19,872 bases of DNA, from positions 1 to 19,872 of the forward strand of contig JAZUPE010000077.1 in assembly GCA_045605025.1 (NCBI GenBank), in the 5' to 3' direction. Both the position numbers and the translations under genes were made by a program. The notes beneath the pieces are model-generated. The model saw nothing but the letters and a program-made list of their open reading frames with translations. It ran no database searches and was not told the DNA's origin. Positions 1 through 6,767 of the stretch are shown here, piece by piece (the stretch's first letter is position 1; each line of letters opens with the position of its first letter). Origin of the DNA: SIG598 sp045605025 (GTDB taxonomy: Bacteria > Bacillota > Clostridia > Oscillospirales > Acutalibacteraceae).

Positions 1-80
1 GTGCAAAGCATCAGCGTCAGCTCACAACAGAAATCAAGCGTGCAAGACAGATTGCACTCTTGCCTTTTACTGCTGAGTAA
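1..80 (+). CDS. rpsR: 30S ribosomal protein bS18, 3' end only
   Basis: The frame starting at base 3 reads AKHQRQLTTEIKRARQIALL and then PFTAE before TAA at 78-80. This is the highly conserved C-terminus of bS18, the small-subunit platform protein that sits next to bS6. Bases 1-2 (GT) would complete the conserved Cys codon before AKHQ. Only the last 25 residues are in the window, and the 5' part lies to the left. In Bacillota, rpsR usually ends an rpsF-ssb-rpsR operon, which fits the terminator that follows directly. The identification rests on a near-invariant motif. Confidence 0.93.
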   Translation, partial: AKHQRQLTTEIKRARQIALLPFTAE

Positions 81-90
81 ACAAAATAAT

Positions 91-114
91 CCCGCCGCTT
101 GCGGCGGGATTTAT
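91..114 (+). terminator. Terminator after rpsR
   Basis: CCCGCCGC and GCGGCGGG form an 8-bp perfect GC stem (91-98/101-108), 10 bases after the rpsR stop. The tail that follows (ATTTATA) is only weakly T-rich. The hairpin separates rpsR from the tRNA gene that starts at 117. Confidence 0.75.
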
Positions 115-116
115 AC

Positions 117-193
117 GGCCCGGTAGTTCAGTTGGTTAGAACGCCAGCCTGTCACGCTGGAGGTCGTGGGTTCGAGCCCCATCCGAGTCGCCA
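117..193 (+). tRNA. tRNA-Asp (GTC), plus-strand copy
   Basis: This is a 77-base cloverleaf with an encoded CCA. The anticodon stem CCAGC/GCTGG encloses CTGTCAC, giving anticodon GTC. The T arm is GTGGG-TTCGAGC-CCCAT. The acceptor stem pairs GGCCCGG with CCGAGTC and has one C-A mismatch at the fourth pair, where the usual sequence is CCGGGTC. The opposing minus-strand copy at 329-405 has a fully paired acceptor. No promoter is visible between the rpsR terminator and this gene, so it may be expressed by read-through or be poorly functional. Confidence 0.9.
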
Positions 194-196
194 TTT

Positions 197-321
197 GCCC
201 AGATAGCTCAGTCGGCAGAGCAAGGAAGTCGGATCGTAGCCATGTCGTTCTGTGAGCCAAGGAGTTGATTTATGAGATTGTGTTCCTAAGACCGCTTGGC
301 CTCCGACTTACTGAGCTATAT
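197..321. repeat. Imperfect palindrome built of tRNA fragments
   Basis: From 197 the plus strand reads like the 5' half of an elongator tRNA of Lys/Phe type: GCCCAGATAGCTCAGTCGG, then CAGAGCAAGGAAGTCGG. It then loses tRNA structure. On the minus strand, 321 back to 301 reads GATATAGCTCAGTAAGTCGG, the same D-arm consensus. The two arms are inverted relative to each other: TAGCTCAG pairs with CTGAGCTA, AAGTCGGA with TCCGACTT, and GCCAAG with CTTGGC further in. No complete tRNA can be folded from either strand. It appears to be debris of tRNA genes caught in an inverted duplication. Confidence 0.6.
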
Positions 322-328
322 CAGCGAG

Positions 329-405
329 TGGCGACCCAGAACGGGCTCGAACCGTCGACCTCCAGCGTGACAGGCTGGCGTTCTAACCAACTGAACTACT
401 GGGCC
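329..405 (-). tRNA. tRNA-Asp (GTC), minus-strand copy
   Basis: The minus strand gives a 77-base cloverleaf starting GGCCCAGTAGTTCAG and ending CTGGGTC-G-CCA. The acceptor has seven pairs (one G-U), the anticodon loop is CTGTCAC, and the T arm is GACGG-TTCGAGC-CCGTT. From the D arm through the variable loop it is essentially identical to the plus-strand copy at 117-193. It has its own consensus promoter upstream (439-467), so this is probably the main expressed copy. The two genes are convergent, with their CCA ends 135 bases apart. Confidence 0.95.
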
Positions 406-438
406 ATTTTTTAGCCGCTTTTTCTCGACGGCTTTGTT

Positions 439-467
439 ATTATAATATCTTGGTGAGTATTTGTCAA
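439..467 (-). promoter_or_regulatory. Promoter of minus-strand tRNA-Asp
   Basis: Reading the minus strand, TTGACA (467-462) and TATAAT (444-439) are separated by exactly 17 bases, a perfect housekeeping sigma promoter. Transcription would start near 432, about 27 bases before the tRNA. The 5' leader holds a small AGCCG/CGGCT hairpin (about 412-432). Confidence 0.85.
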
Positions 468-547
468 TAGTAATTTCGATTTTTTTTGAATTATTTGCAA
501 TTGAAAAAGAAGCTTGATAATGTCGAACCGATGCAGGGCGAAATCTG

Positions 548-576
548 TTGACTGTGGTGTGCACGGAGTGTATTAT
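548..576 (+). promoter_or_regulatory. Promoter of the MBL-fold hydrolase gene
   Basis: TTGACT (548-553) and TATTAT (571-576) have a 17-base spacer. The expected start near 583 lies about 32 bases ahead of the ATG at 615. The region from 468 to 547 holds no other supported feature. Confidence 0.65.
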
Positions 577-614
577 CAGACTATAGCACATTCTGATTGA
601 CAGGGAGTGAATAT

Positions 615-1400
615 ATGAAGGTCACCGTGCTTGCAGAGAATACATCCTGCCGGCAGGACTGCGGCTGTGAACACGGCCTGAGCCTGTATGTCGATACAGG
701 CTGCTGCAGGATATTGTTCGACACCGGTCAGACCGATCTCTTTGCGGAGAATGCCCGGAAGCTGGGTGTGGACCTTGGTGAGGTGGATATAGCGGTGCTG
801 TCTCACGGTCATTATGACCACGGCGGAGGTATCGGTCGTTTCCTGAAACTGAACGGACGGGCAAAGGTGTATGTCAGCCGGTACGCTTTCGGAGATTACT
901 ACTCAGAAAAGTATATAGGACTGGACAAGCGGCTTTCCGCAAACGAGCGGCTGATATTCACCGGTGATGATGCGTTGACCGTCGGCTGCTTGCGGCTTAT
1001 TCCATGGGGAACATCGGAGTGTTCGTATCCATCGTTCAGCGGAGGTCTGAGCAAAGTCGAAAATGGAATTATGCTGCCCGATGACTTCCGCCATGAGCAG
1101 TATATGATGATCGATCAGAATGGCAGACGAGTTCTTTTCAGCGGCTGCTCTCATAAAGGTATACTCAACATAATGGAACGCTTTCAGCCGGACGTAATGG
1201 TTGGCGGCTTTCATTTCATGAAGCTTTCAACAGATGGGGAGGGCAGAGAGCAGCTTCTACACTGCGCCCGTCAGCTTAGCGAATACACCACCGAATACTA
1301 TACATGCCATTGTACCGGTACAGAGCAGTATGATGTGCTTTCGTCCGTTATTGGCGATCGGCTGCATTATGTGTCCTCAGGAATGATGATTGAAATTTGA
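615..1400 (+). CDS. MBL-fold metallohydrolase (COG1237-like)
   Basis: The product is a 261-residue cytoplasmic protein with the metallo-beta-lactamase metal-binding motif HGHYDH at residues 64-69 (H64, H66, D68, H69). Later metal-ligand regions are FSGCSHKG (about 175-182) and GGFHF. The C-terminal CHCTG and SSGM segments are typical of the COG1237 group. That group includes proteins named after dihydropterin-ribofuranosylaminobenzene phosphate synthase, but most members have no proven substrate, so I call only a hydrolase fold. ATG at 615 is chosen over an upstream TTG at 597 because GGGAG (603-607) sits 7 bases before it. The gene stands alone behind its own promoter. The next start (1424) is 23 bases after its stop and belongs to a broken ORF. 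Confidence 0.85.
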   Translation: MKVTVLAENTSCRQDCGCEHGLSLYVDTGCCRILFDTGQTDLFAENARKLGVDLGEVDIAVLSHGHYDHGGGIGRFLKLNGRAKVYVSRYAFGDYYSEKYIGLDKRLSANERLIFTGDDALTVGCLRLIPWGTSECSYPSFSGGLSKVENGIMLPDDFRHEQYMMIDQNGRRVLFSGCSHKGILNIMERFQPDVMVGGFHFMKLSTDGEGREQLLHCARQLSEYTTEYYTCHCTGTEQYDVLSSVIGDRLHYVSSGMMIEI

Positions 1401-1423
1401 CTGGAGGAAATGAGAACAAATCA

Positions 1424-1619
1424 ATGAAAAACTTCAGAAGGATAACAGCAGTTGTTCTTGCTGCACTGCTGGCACTGAAGTTTTGTGTGGAGATCAGGAT
1501 TTTTCGACAGACTGTACGTGTTCAGATATGAAAAAAAGGATATTGCTTCCGATTCGCCCAATTGCCTCTTTGAGCTGCTCGGCTATGTTCTAAATATATC
1601 ACTGATATTTTCAAAGTAA
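1424..1619 (+). pseudogene. Broken small secreted/membrane protein ORF
   Basis: ATG at 1424 follows a GGAGG (1403-1407), although at a long distance (16 bases). The frame opens with MKNFRRITAVVLAALLALK, a typical signal-peptide or membrane-anchor N-terminus, but stops after 35 codons. The +1 frame is open from just after the hydrophobic stretch and continues FFDRLYVFRYEKKDIASDS to a TAA at 1617-1619. One frameshift near 1480-1495 would join the two into a protein of about 64 residues. Whether it is a real decayed gene or a sequence error cannot be told here. No family is recognised. A strong terminator follows directly. Confidence 0.35.
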
Positions 1620-1621
1620 AT

Positions 1622-1656
1622 AACAACCTCTGCGGTATACTGCTGCAGAGGTTGTT
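1622..1656. terminator. Bidirectional terminator hairpin
   Basis: AACAACCTCTGC (1622-1633) pairs perfectly with GCAGAGGTTGTT (1645-1656), an 11-base loop on a 12-bp stem. It lies between the convergent plus-strand MBL unit and the minus-strand DUF2809 gene that ends at 1657, so it can serve both. Confidence 0.75.
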
Positions 1657-2124
1657 TCAGTTAGCGCCTTTTGGATTAATCTGACTTTCTGGTTCTGCCG
1701 GTGGTTTGCTATTCTCTGGGTCGGCCGTTAGCGGGATGGGGGCGATATAAGATGATAAAATGTTCTCTATTAAGAAAAAGATAACGCATCCTGACGCATA
1801 ACACAGCAGGTCGGCGAGCGAAAATGTGCTGCCAATCAGAATGCGGAAAAACGGAATATTCCCAAGTCCCAGCAATTCTGCGGGATCAAAAAGCTGAGCG
1901 ATTTCCACCGCCGCGGAGAAAAGAAACACCCAAAGCGGCAGCGGACGACATCCGGATACAAAGAATATCCGGGCAAAACAGCAAAGAAGTATGGTTACCA
2001 GAATGTCGCCGCCATAAGGCCTGATAAAGCTGTCGTGTACATACAATGCGATAAGCACTTCTATTGCCAGCAGTATCACGAACGCTGCAGCATAGGATAT
2101 GCGCCGCGCGGTTCTGCTTTTCAC
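1657..2124 (-). CDS. DUF2809 family membrane protein
   Basis: The product is about 155 residues with four to five hydrophobic segments. The motif FIRPYGGDILV, a following LLCCFARIFF helix, FSAAVEIAQLF, and the GSTFSLADLLCYASGC segment match the DUF2809 signature (RPYGGD, E-x-x-Q, GSTF-x-x-D-LLCY-x-x-G). The function of this family is unknown. A longer frame runs up to ATG at 2163. I prefer GTG at 2124 because GGAGGT (2137-2132) lies 7 bases before it, while the ATG at 2163 has no ribosome-binding site and overlaps a perfect TATAAT. The C-terminal tail is polar and Pro-rich. It is a single-gene unit. Confidence 0.75.
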   Translation of the reverse strand: MKSRTARRISYAAAFVILLAIEVLIALYVHDSFIRPYGGDILVTILLCCFARIFFVSGCRPLPLWVFLFSAAVEIAQLFDPAELLGLGNIPFFRILIGSTFSLADLLCYASGCVIFFLIENILSSYIAPIPLTADPENSKPPAEPESQINPKGAN

Positions 2125-2131
2125 CTCAGCC

Positions 2132-2167
2132 ACCTCCGGATGAGTAGATTTATCCATCTGCATTATA
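2132..2167 (-). promoter_or_regulatory. -10 box and RBS deciding the DUF2809 start
   Basis: On the minus strand a TATAAT occupies 2167-2162, and the Shine-Dalgarno GGAGGT occupies 2137-2132. A start site near 2155 would give a leader of about 30 bases to GTG at 2124 and would place the upstream ATG at 2163 outside the transcript. No good -35 box is seen. Confidence 0.5.
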
Positions 2168-2245
2168 CAACATTTCGTACGCTTTTGAAAGAAATCCAGG
2201 TTAACAGTGTATTAACTAACTGAAAACTGACATGAATTATGCGAA

Positions 2246-2288
2246 AATCCCCTGCGTGACGGGTGGCTCCACCGTTCCGCAGGGGATT
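2246..2288 (-). terminator. Terminator of the phosphate operon
   Basis: AATCCCCTGCG (2246-2256) pairs with CGCAGGGGATT (2278-2288), an 11-bp perfect stem lying 20 bases beyond the kinase stop at 2309. On the minus strand the stem runs out into ATTTTCGC, a short T tract. Confidence 0.75.
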
Positions 2289-2308
2289 GCATGTTTTTGT
2301 CAGATTGC

Positions 2309-3955
2309 TCAGAACAGGATAGTCATAGTCGTGCCCTTGCCTTCCTCGCTTTCAACGCGGATGTCTGCGTTGTGGCGAACGGCGGCGTGCTTGACAATGG
2401 AAAGACCAAGTCCGGTTCCGCCAAGAGCGCGGCTGCGGCTTTTGTCAACGCGATAAAAGCGCTCAAAGATTCTGCCGGTGTGCTCCTTGCCGATACCGAT
2501 GCCGGTGTCGGCAACACATACGGACGGACGCTCGTCGGTCATGCCTGCACGTATGCTGACTTTTCCGGATGGCAGATTATACTTGATAGCGTTGTCGCAA
2601 AGGTTGTAGACAAGTTCCTCGATCATTGTGGGAACACCTGTGATAACGGTGTGTTTACCGGACACGTTGATGGTCACGTTCTGCTGTGCTGCAGCGTCGA
2701 ACAGCCGGTCGGCTACCGATTCGCACAGAACCAGCAGATCGATCTCGGTCCGTTCGGGCAGGATTCCCTCCTCTTCCAGCAGGGAAAGACGGAGAATATC
2801 GTCTATCAGAGCCATGAGCCGTCCGCTTTCGTTGTAGATGGTTTCTACGAATCTTGAGGTGTCTTCCGGTTTGACAAGTCCGCTGTTCAGCATCTCGGAG
2901 GCACCGCGAATGGCGGTGAGAGGGGTCTTCAGTTCGTGCGAGACGTTGGAAGTGAATTCCTTTCTCATCTGTTCAAGGTTTTCCTTCTCCGTCACATCCA
3001 GAATAACGATCACAACGCCAGTGATGTCGGAGTTATGATACACAGGGTTAGCGATAATGCGGTAGGTTGCGCCATCCAGATCCAGCGTCTGTTCGTAGTG
3101 CCTGCCGTCAAGAGCTGCACCCAGAGCCGAATCCAGCGGTTCACAGCCGTCGAGGGAGTCGATGGTGGGGTGTCCGGATGAAATACCGGAACCCAGAATT
3201 CGGATGGCGCTTGAGTTGTAGGAGAGAATTTCGCGGTGCCGGTTAACGACGATGAAGCCTTCGCTCATGTTTTCGGTTATTACTCCGAACTGCTCCTGCT
3301 TGCGGCTAAGCTGCGAAATCTGTTCGCGAATGAAAGCGTTGAGCCGATGGATCTTTTCAAGCAGAGGGGACATTTCCGGACAGCTGATAGTGTTGTCCGG
3401 ATCATCCAGATCAATGGCCTCCGCCTGCCGGAGTATGCTGCGGGATATCTGCCGCGAAAGAATATAGGAGACCAGTGCCATCAAACACAGTGCGACAGTC
3501 AGCGGAAGCATCAGCCGGAAGGCGAGAGCAAGGTGTGAACTGTGTGCGGCAGAAACACGAATTACGTTGCCGTCGTCCAGAAGAACTGCGTGGTAGATGT
3601 ACTGGCGAGCGGCAGTGAATGAGTAGCGGGTGGTGCTGCCCGATCCGTGTTTCAGCGCGTCCAGAAACTCAGAACGGTCTGCGTGACTGGATAGAGAGGC
3701 GGGATCGTAGTGGTTGTCATACAGCACTGTACCATCGGTGCCGATAAGAGTGATCCTGTGAGAGGAATCAAGTCCGTCAAGATATTCCCTGCCGGAAAGA
3801 TTGATGCCGTGAGCGGCGTATTCCGCTTCCACGCTTATATCGTCAGTCAGTGTGGTGACGAAGTAGTACTGGCTTATTCCGACAACGATGACAAATGTGA
3901 TAAGCAAAGAAATCACCGACGAGAGGAATATTCTCCGAAAGCTCTTGCCTGTCAC
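2309..3955 (-). CDS. phoR: PhoR-type sensor histidine kinase
   Basis: The 548-residue membrane kinase has TM1 at about 9-31, an extracytoplasmic sensor region of about 115 residues, and TM2 at about 145-167. A linker/HAMP-like stretch and a PAS domain (about 223-325) follow. The HisKA motif SHELKTP carries the phosphorylated His340. The HATPase_c domain has N-box DNAIKYN (454-460), G1 DTGIGIG (483-489) and G2 GGTGLGLSI (512-520). The architecture matches PhoR/WalK-type kinases. Its neighbours are a Na/Pi transporter with a PhoU tail and an OmpR-family regulator, which supports phosphate sensing. The start is GTG at 3955, with GGGGG just upstream. It lies 28 bases after the transporter gene, so the two are co-transcribed. 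Unusually, the kinase is separated from its regulator by that transporter gene. Confidence 0.9.
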   Translation of the reverse strand: MTGKSFRRIFLSSVISLLITFVIVVGISQYYFVTTLTDDISVEAEYAAHGINLSGREYLDGLDSSHRITLIGTDGTVLYDNHYDPASLSSHADRSEFLDALKHGSGSTTRYSFTAARQYIYHAVLLDDGNVIRVSAAHSSHLALAFRLMLPLTVALCLMALVSYILSRQISRSILRQAEAIDLDDPDNTISCPEMSPLLEKIHRLNAFIREQISQLSRKQEQFGVITENMSEGFIVVNRHREILSYNSSAIRILGSGISSGHPTIDSLDGCEPLDSALGAALDGRHYEQTLDLDGATYRIIANPVYHNSDITGVVIVILDVTEKENLEQMRKEFTSNVSHELKTPLTAIRGASEMLNSGLVKPEDTSRFVETIYNESGRLMALIDDILRLSLLEEEGILPERTEIDLLVLCESVADRLFDAAAQQNVTINVSGKHTVITGVPTMIEELVYNLCDNAIKYNLPSGKVSIRAGMTDERPSVCVADTGIGIGKEHTGRIFERFYRVDKSRSRALGGTGLGLSIVKHAAVRHNADIRVESEEGKGTTMTILF

Positions 3956-3983
3956 AGTCAGTTCCCCCTTGAATCAAAAATTA

Positions 3984-5750
3984 TCAGGCCAGGGAATACT
4001 TGGTGCGGTAGTATTCGTAACCGGTGGTGAATTCGCTGTTGGGTTGAGCCTTGAGCTTGGTCAGATACTCGTGAACATCGAGGCTCTCGTGCGTCATCTC
4101 GATCATGCAGCAGCCAACGTTGGAACAGTGATCGGCAACCCGCTCAAGGTTGATGAGCAGGTCGGATAGAACAAAGCCCATCTCGATAGTGCAGTCGTTG
4201 CGCTGCAGACGGGTAATATGGCGGCGCTTGAGAGCGTCACGGAGATTGTCAATGACTTCCTCCAGAGGCTCGATCATGAACACCTTGTTGTAATCGCCGC
4301 CGGAGAAGGCCTGAAGCGCAAGGCTGAGAATTTCGCGCACAGCGTCAAACATGACTGCCAGCTCGCGTTGAGCGTCGGCAGAAAGTACCAGTTTTTTATC
4401 ACGAATCTCCTCGGCGGATTCTACAATGTTGACCGCATGGTCGGAAATGCGTTCGAAGTCACCGATGATGTGCAGCAGCTTGGCGATCTCGGCGCTGTCA
4501 GCCTCGCTCATGTGCTGGCTGCTCAGCTTGACAAGATAGGTACCCAGCTCGTCCTCGTAATGATCTACACGGTTTTCGTCGGCGCGAACTTCCTCTGCGG
4601 CCTTATCGGAATAATTGGTGATAAGATCGAGGGCTTTGAGCATGGAGTTGACAGAGATTTCAGCCATGCTGCCGGCAACTTCCCGGCAGCGCGCAACGGC
4701 AACAGAGGGAGTGGCCAGCAGACGCTTGTCCAGAAGCTGCTGGTGAGCCTCGTTCTTGCTGTCGCGAACAATCAGACGGGAAAGCTTTTCAAGTTGTCTG
4801 GTAAAAGGCAGCAGGATAAGCACTGCCAGTACATTGAAAACGGTATGGCATACGGCGATAATAAAGGGGTTGACAAAGAGATCATTTGCAGCAACGCCTG
4901 CGAATCTGGCGATAAGGGACTCGCCAAGATAGTATAAAGGAAGCAGGAGAGCAGTGCCTATGATGTTGAAACAGATGTGTATCGTGGAGGCACGCTTTGC
5001 GTTTTTGGTGGTGCCGATGGAGGAGAGCAGAGAAGTAATGCAGGTGCCGATGTTCTGTCCCATAATAATGGGAATAGCGGTACCGAAGGTAATGGTTCCG
5101 GTAAGAGAAAGTGCCTGCAGAATACCGACCGAGGCAGAGGAGGACTGGATAATTGCGGTCAGAATAGCGCCGGCAAGAACACCGAGAATGGGATTTGAGA
5201 AAACGACCAGCATCTCCTGGAAAGCTGTGTTGTCTGCAAGAGGTTCAACTGCGGCAGACATGGCTTCCATACCGGCCATCAGAACGGCAAATCCCAGCAG
5301 AATAAGGCCCATATCCTTTTTCTTCTGACGCTTGCTCATCATGTTGATAAGAATGCCGATGAAAGCGAGCGCTGGAGCAAAGGTAGAAGGCTTGAGCAGC
5401 TGCAGCCAGAGAGCGTCACCTTCGATGCCTGCGAGGCTGAGCATCCATGCGGTAACCGAGGTACCGATGTTCGCACCCATGATGACGCCGATGGCGTGCT
5501 GGAGCTGCATGATTCCGGAGTTGACAAAGCCGACAACCATTACGGTGGTGGCAGAGGACGACTGAATGATCGCTGTTACGCCCAAACCCAGAAGTAGCCC
5601 TTTGATGGGGCTGGAGGTCAGGTTCGCAAGAATCGTCTTGAGTTTGCTGCCAGTGCAGTTTTCAAGAGCGTTGCCCATAACGTTCATGCCGAAAAGGAAC
5701 ATGGCAAGTCCGCCAAGCAGCGCGATGCCGTTGAGGATGATGTCAGTCAT
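3984..5750 (-). CDS. Na+/phosphate cotransporter with C-terminal PhoU domain
   Basis: The 588-residue protein belongs to the PNaS (Na/Pi-cotransporter II) family. The membrane half (about 1-320) contains the duplicated signature QSSSATT (63-69) and QSSSASV (202-208), each followed by a G-x-NIGT motif (MGANIGT about 91-97, MGQNIGT about 230-236). The cytoplasmic tail (about 345-560) is a PhoU-like helical bundle with the paired motifs DFERISDHAVNI (431-442) and NLERVADHCSNV (534-545). It should import phosphate with sodium, with the PhoU part linking transport to PhoR control. AAAGGA precedes the ATG at 5750. A Pho box lies upstream, implying induction under phosphate limitation. It sits inside the regulator-kinase operon. 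Confidence 0.93.
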   Translation of the reverse strand: MTDIILNGIALLGGLAMFLFGMNVMGNALENCTGSKLKTILANLTSSPIKGLLLGLGVTAIIQSSSATTVMVVGFVNSGIMQLQHAIGVIMGANIGTSVTAWMLSLAGIEGDALWLQLLKPSTFAPALAFIGILINMMSKRQKKKDMGLILLGFAVLMAGMEAMSAAVEPLADNTAFQEMLVVFSNPILGVLAGAILTAIIQSSSASVGILQALSLTGTITFGTAIPIIMGQNIGTCITSLLSSIGTTKNAKRASTIHICFNIIGTALLLPLYYLGESLIARFAGVAANDLFVNPFIIAVCHTVFNVLAVLILLPFTRQLEKLSRLIVRDSKNEAHQQLLDKRLLATPSVAVARCREVAGSMAEISVNSMLKALDLITNYSDKAAEEVRADENRVDHYEDELGTYLVKLSSQHMSEADSAEIAKLLHIIGDFERISDHAVNIVESAEEIRDKKLVLSADAQRELAVMFDAVREILSLALQAFSGGDYNKVFMIEPLEEVIDNLRDALKRRHITRLQRNDCTIEMGFVLSDLLINLERVADHCSNVGCCMIEMTHESLDVHEYLTKLKAQPNSEFTTGYEYYRTKYSLA

Positions 5751-5817
5751 AGTTTACACAATCCTTTCGATATTAAGTATCTGTGTTTGTTTCTGTTCTA
5801 TGTATTGTCGTAATTGT

Positions 5818-5867
5818 ATTATCAGAAAATAAAGAGTGCTGGCGCATCTTTGTAAAATCTGTGTAAA
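5818..5867 (-). promoter_or_regulatory. Pho box and promoter of the Na/Pi transporter
   Basis: On the minus strand TTTACA occurs twice (5867-5862 and 5856-5851), separated by 5 bases. This is the direct-repeat half-box (TTNACA, 11-bp period) that PhoP binds in B. subtilis. A GATAAT -10 box follows at 5823-5818 with no recognisable -35, as expected for an activator-dependent promoter. The Pho half-boxes would centre near -45 to -55. The site lies between the regulator stop (5881) and the transporter start (5750). The remaining leader (5751-5817) is AT-rich with no other feature. Confidence 0.65.
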
Positions 5868-5880
5868 GTGAGATTGTGCT

Positions 5881-6558
5881 CTAACTGATTTTATAACCCA
5901 TACCGCGTACCGTTTCGATCAGCGAACCGCATTCTCCAAGTTTGGTGCGCAGGGTGCGTATGTGTACATCCACCGTCCGGCTCTCTCCGGTGTAATCGAA
6001 TCCCCAGATATTGCTGAGAATCTGGCTGCGGGTAAGTACTATACCCTTGTGTCTGAGAAGCAGACAAAGCAGTTCAAATTCCTTCAGAGTTAAAGATACG
6101 TCTTCTCCCGCGACGCGCACGATATATCCCGGCTGAGAAACAAAAAGCTGTCCAATGGAGTACTCGCCGGGTTGTGCAGCGGTCTGCGCAGGCGCGGAGG
6201 AGCGTCGCAGCAGAGCTTTAATACGGGAGATAAGCTCCAGCATGCCGAATGGCTTGGTCACATAATCGTCAGCACCGTTATCCAGCCCTACAACCTTGTC
6301 GTATTCCGAGGACTTTGCCGTCAGCATAATGACCGGCATGGAGCGGGTGCTTCCCTGATGTCGCAGCTTCTGAAGGATTGAAATACCGTCCTCCTCAGGA
6401 AGCATGACATCCAAAAGCAGCAGAGAGGGGATCTGCTGTTCCAAAGCATACCAGAAATCGGAAGGACGTTCAAAGCCGCGAGTCTCAAGACCGGCGCCGG
6501 AAAGAGCGTAGATTGTCAGCTCGCGAATGCTCTTATCGTCTTCAAGAATATATATCAT
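5881..6558 (-). CDS. phoP: PhoP/PhoB-type response regulator
   Basis: This is an OmpR-family regulator of 225 residues. The receiver domain (1-115) has acidic pocket E6-D7-D8, phosphoacceptor D50 in LLLLDVMLPEEDG, T80 and K102 in TKPF. The C-terminal winged helix (about 128-223) contains LTLKEFELLCLLL, the RSQIL-x-x-IWG turn, and the TVDVHIRTLRTKL recognition helix. I start at ATG 6558, with AGGTGA ending 5 bases before it. A GTG at 6567, three codons upstream, is also possible. It is the first gene of the unit containing the Na/Pi transporter and the kinase, so it is assigned to phosphate control. phoP versus phoB naming is a matter of convention. Confidence 0.9.
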   Translation of the reverse strand: MIYILEDDKSIRELTIYALSGAGLETRGFERPSDFWYALEQQIPSLLLLDVMLPEEDGISILQKLRHQGSTRSMPVIMLTAKSSEYDKVVGLDNGADDYVTKPFGMLELISRIKALLRRSSAPAQTAAQPGEYSIGQLFVSQPGYIVRVAGEDVSLTLKEFELLCLLLRHKGIVLTRSQILSNIWGFDYTGESRTVDVHIRTLRTKLGECGSLIETVRGMGYKIS

Positions 6559-6581
6559 TATGCTCACCTGCCTTTATACGT

Positions 6582-6611
6582 ATGTTATCATTCCATAACG
6601 GGGTTTGTCAA
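6582..6611 (-). promoter_or_regulatory. Probable promoter of the response regulator
   Basis: On the minus strand TTGACA (6611-6606) is followed by GATAAC at 16 bases or TAACAT at 18 bases. The region from here to 6700 separates it from the divergent envelope operon and shows no other clear element. No Pho half-box pair is seen at this promoter. Confidence 0.45.
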
Positions 6612-6708
6612 TGACGCTGTGCAGCGGATGACGGGTGATTGCTTAGGTAATAGCGACGACGTGATGCCGAATCTACACAATATATTGCGTAATATCTTGC
6701 TTAAGGTA

Positions 6709-6738
6709 TTGAATAACGGCAAAGTGATGTGATATAAT
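6709..6738 (+). promoter_or_regulatory. Promoter of the envelope operon
   Basis: TTGAAT (6709-6714), an 18-base spacer and a perfect TATAAT (6733-6738) precede the ATG at 6768. Transcription would begin near 6745. Confidence 0.7.
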
Positions 6739-6767
6739 ATGTCGAAAATATGCTCAGAGGTGTTTGT

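Noticed and set aside
316..591. A 91-codon minus-strand frame over the tRNA-Asp gene and its promoter
   Set aside because: It translates a tRNA and its promoter (the familiar VVQLVRTPACHAGGRRF artefact of tRNA genes).
4218..4937. A 239-codon plus-strand frame opposite the Na/Pi transporter
   Set aside because: The minus strand encodes clear transporter and PhoU motifs. The plus frame has no motif or ribosome-binding site.
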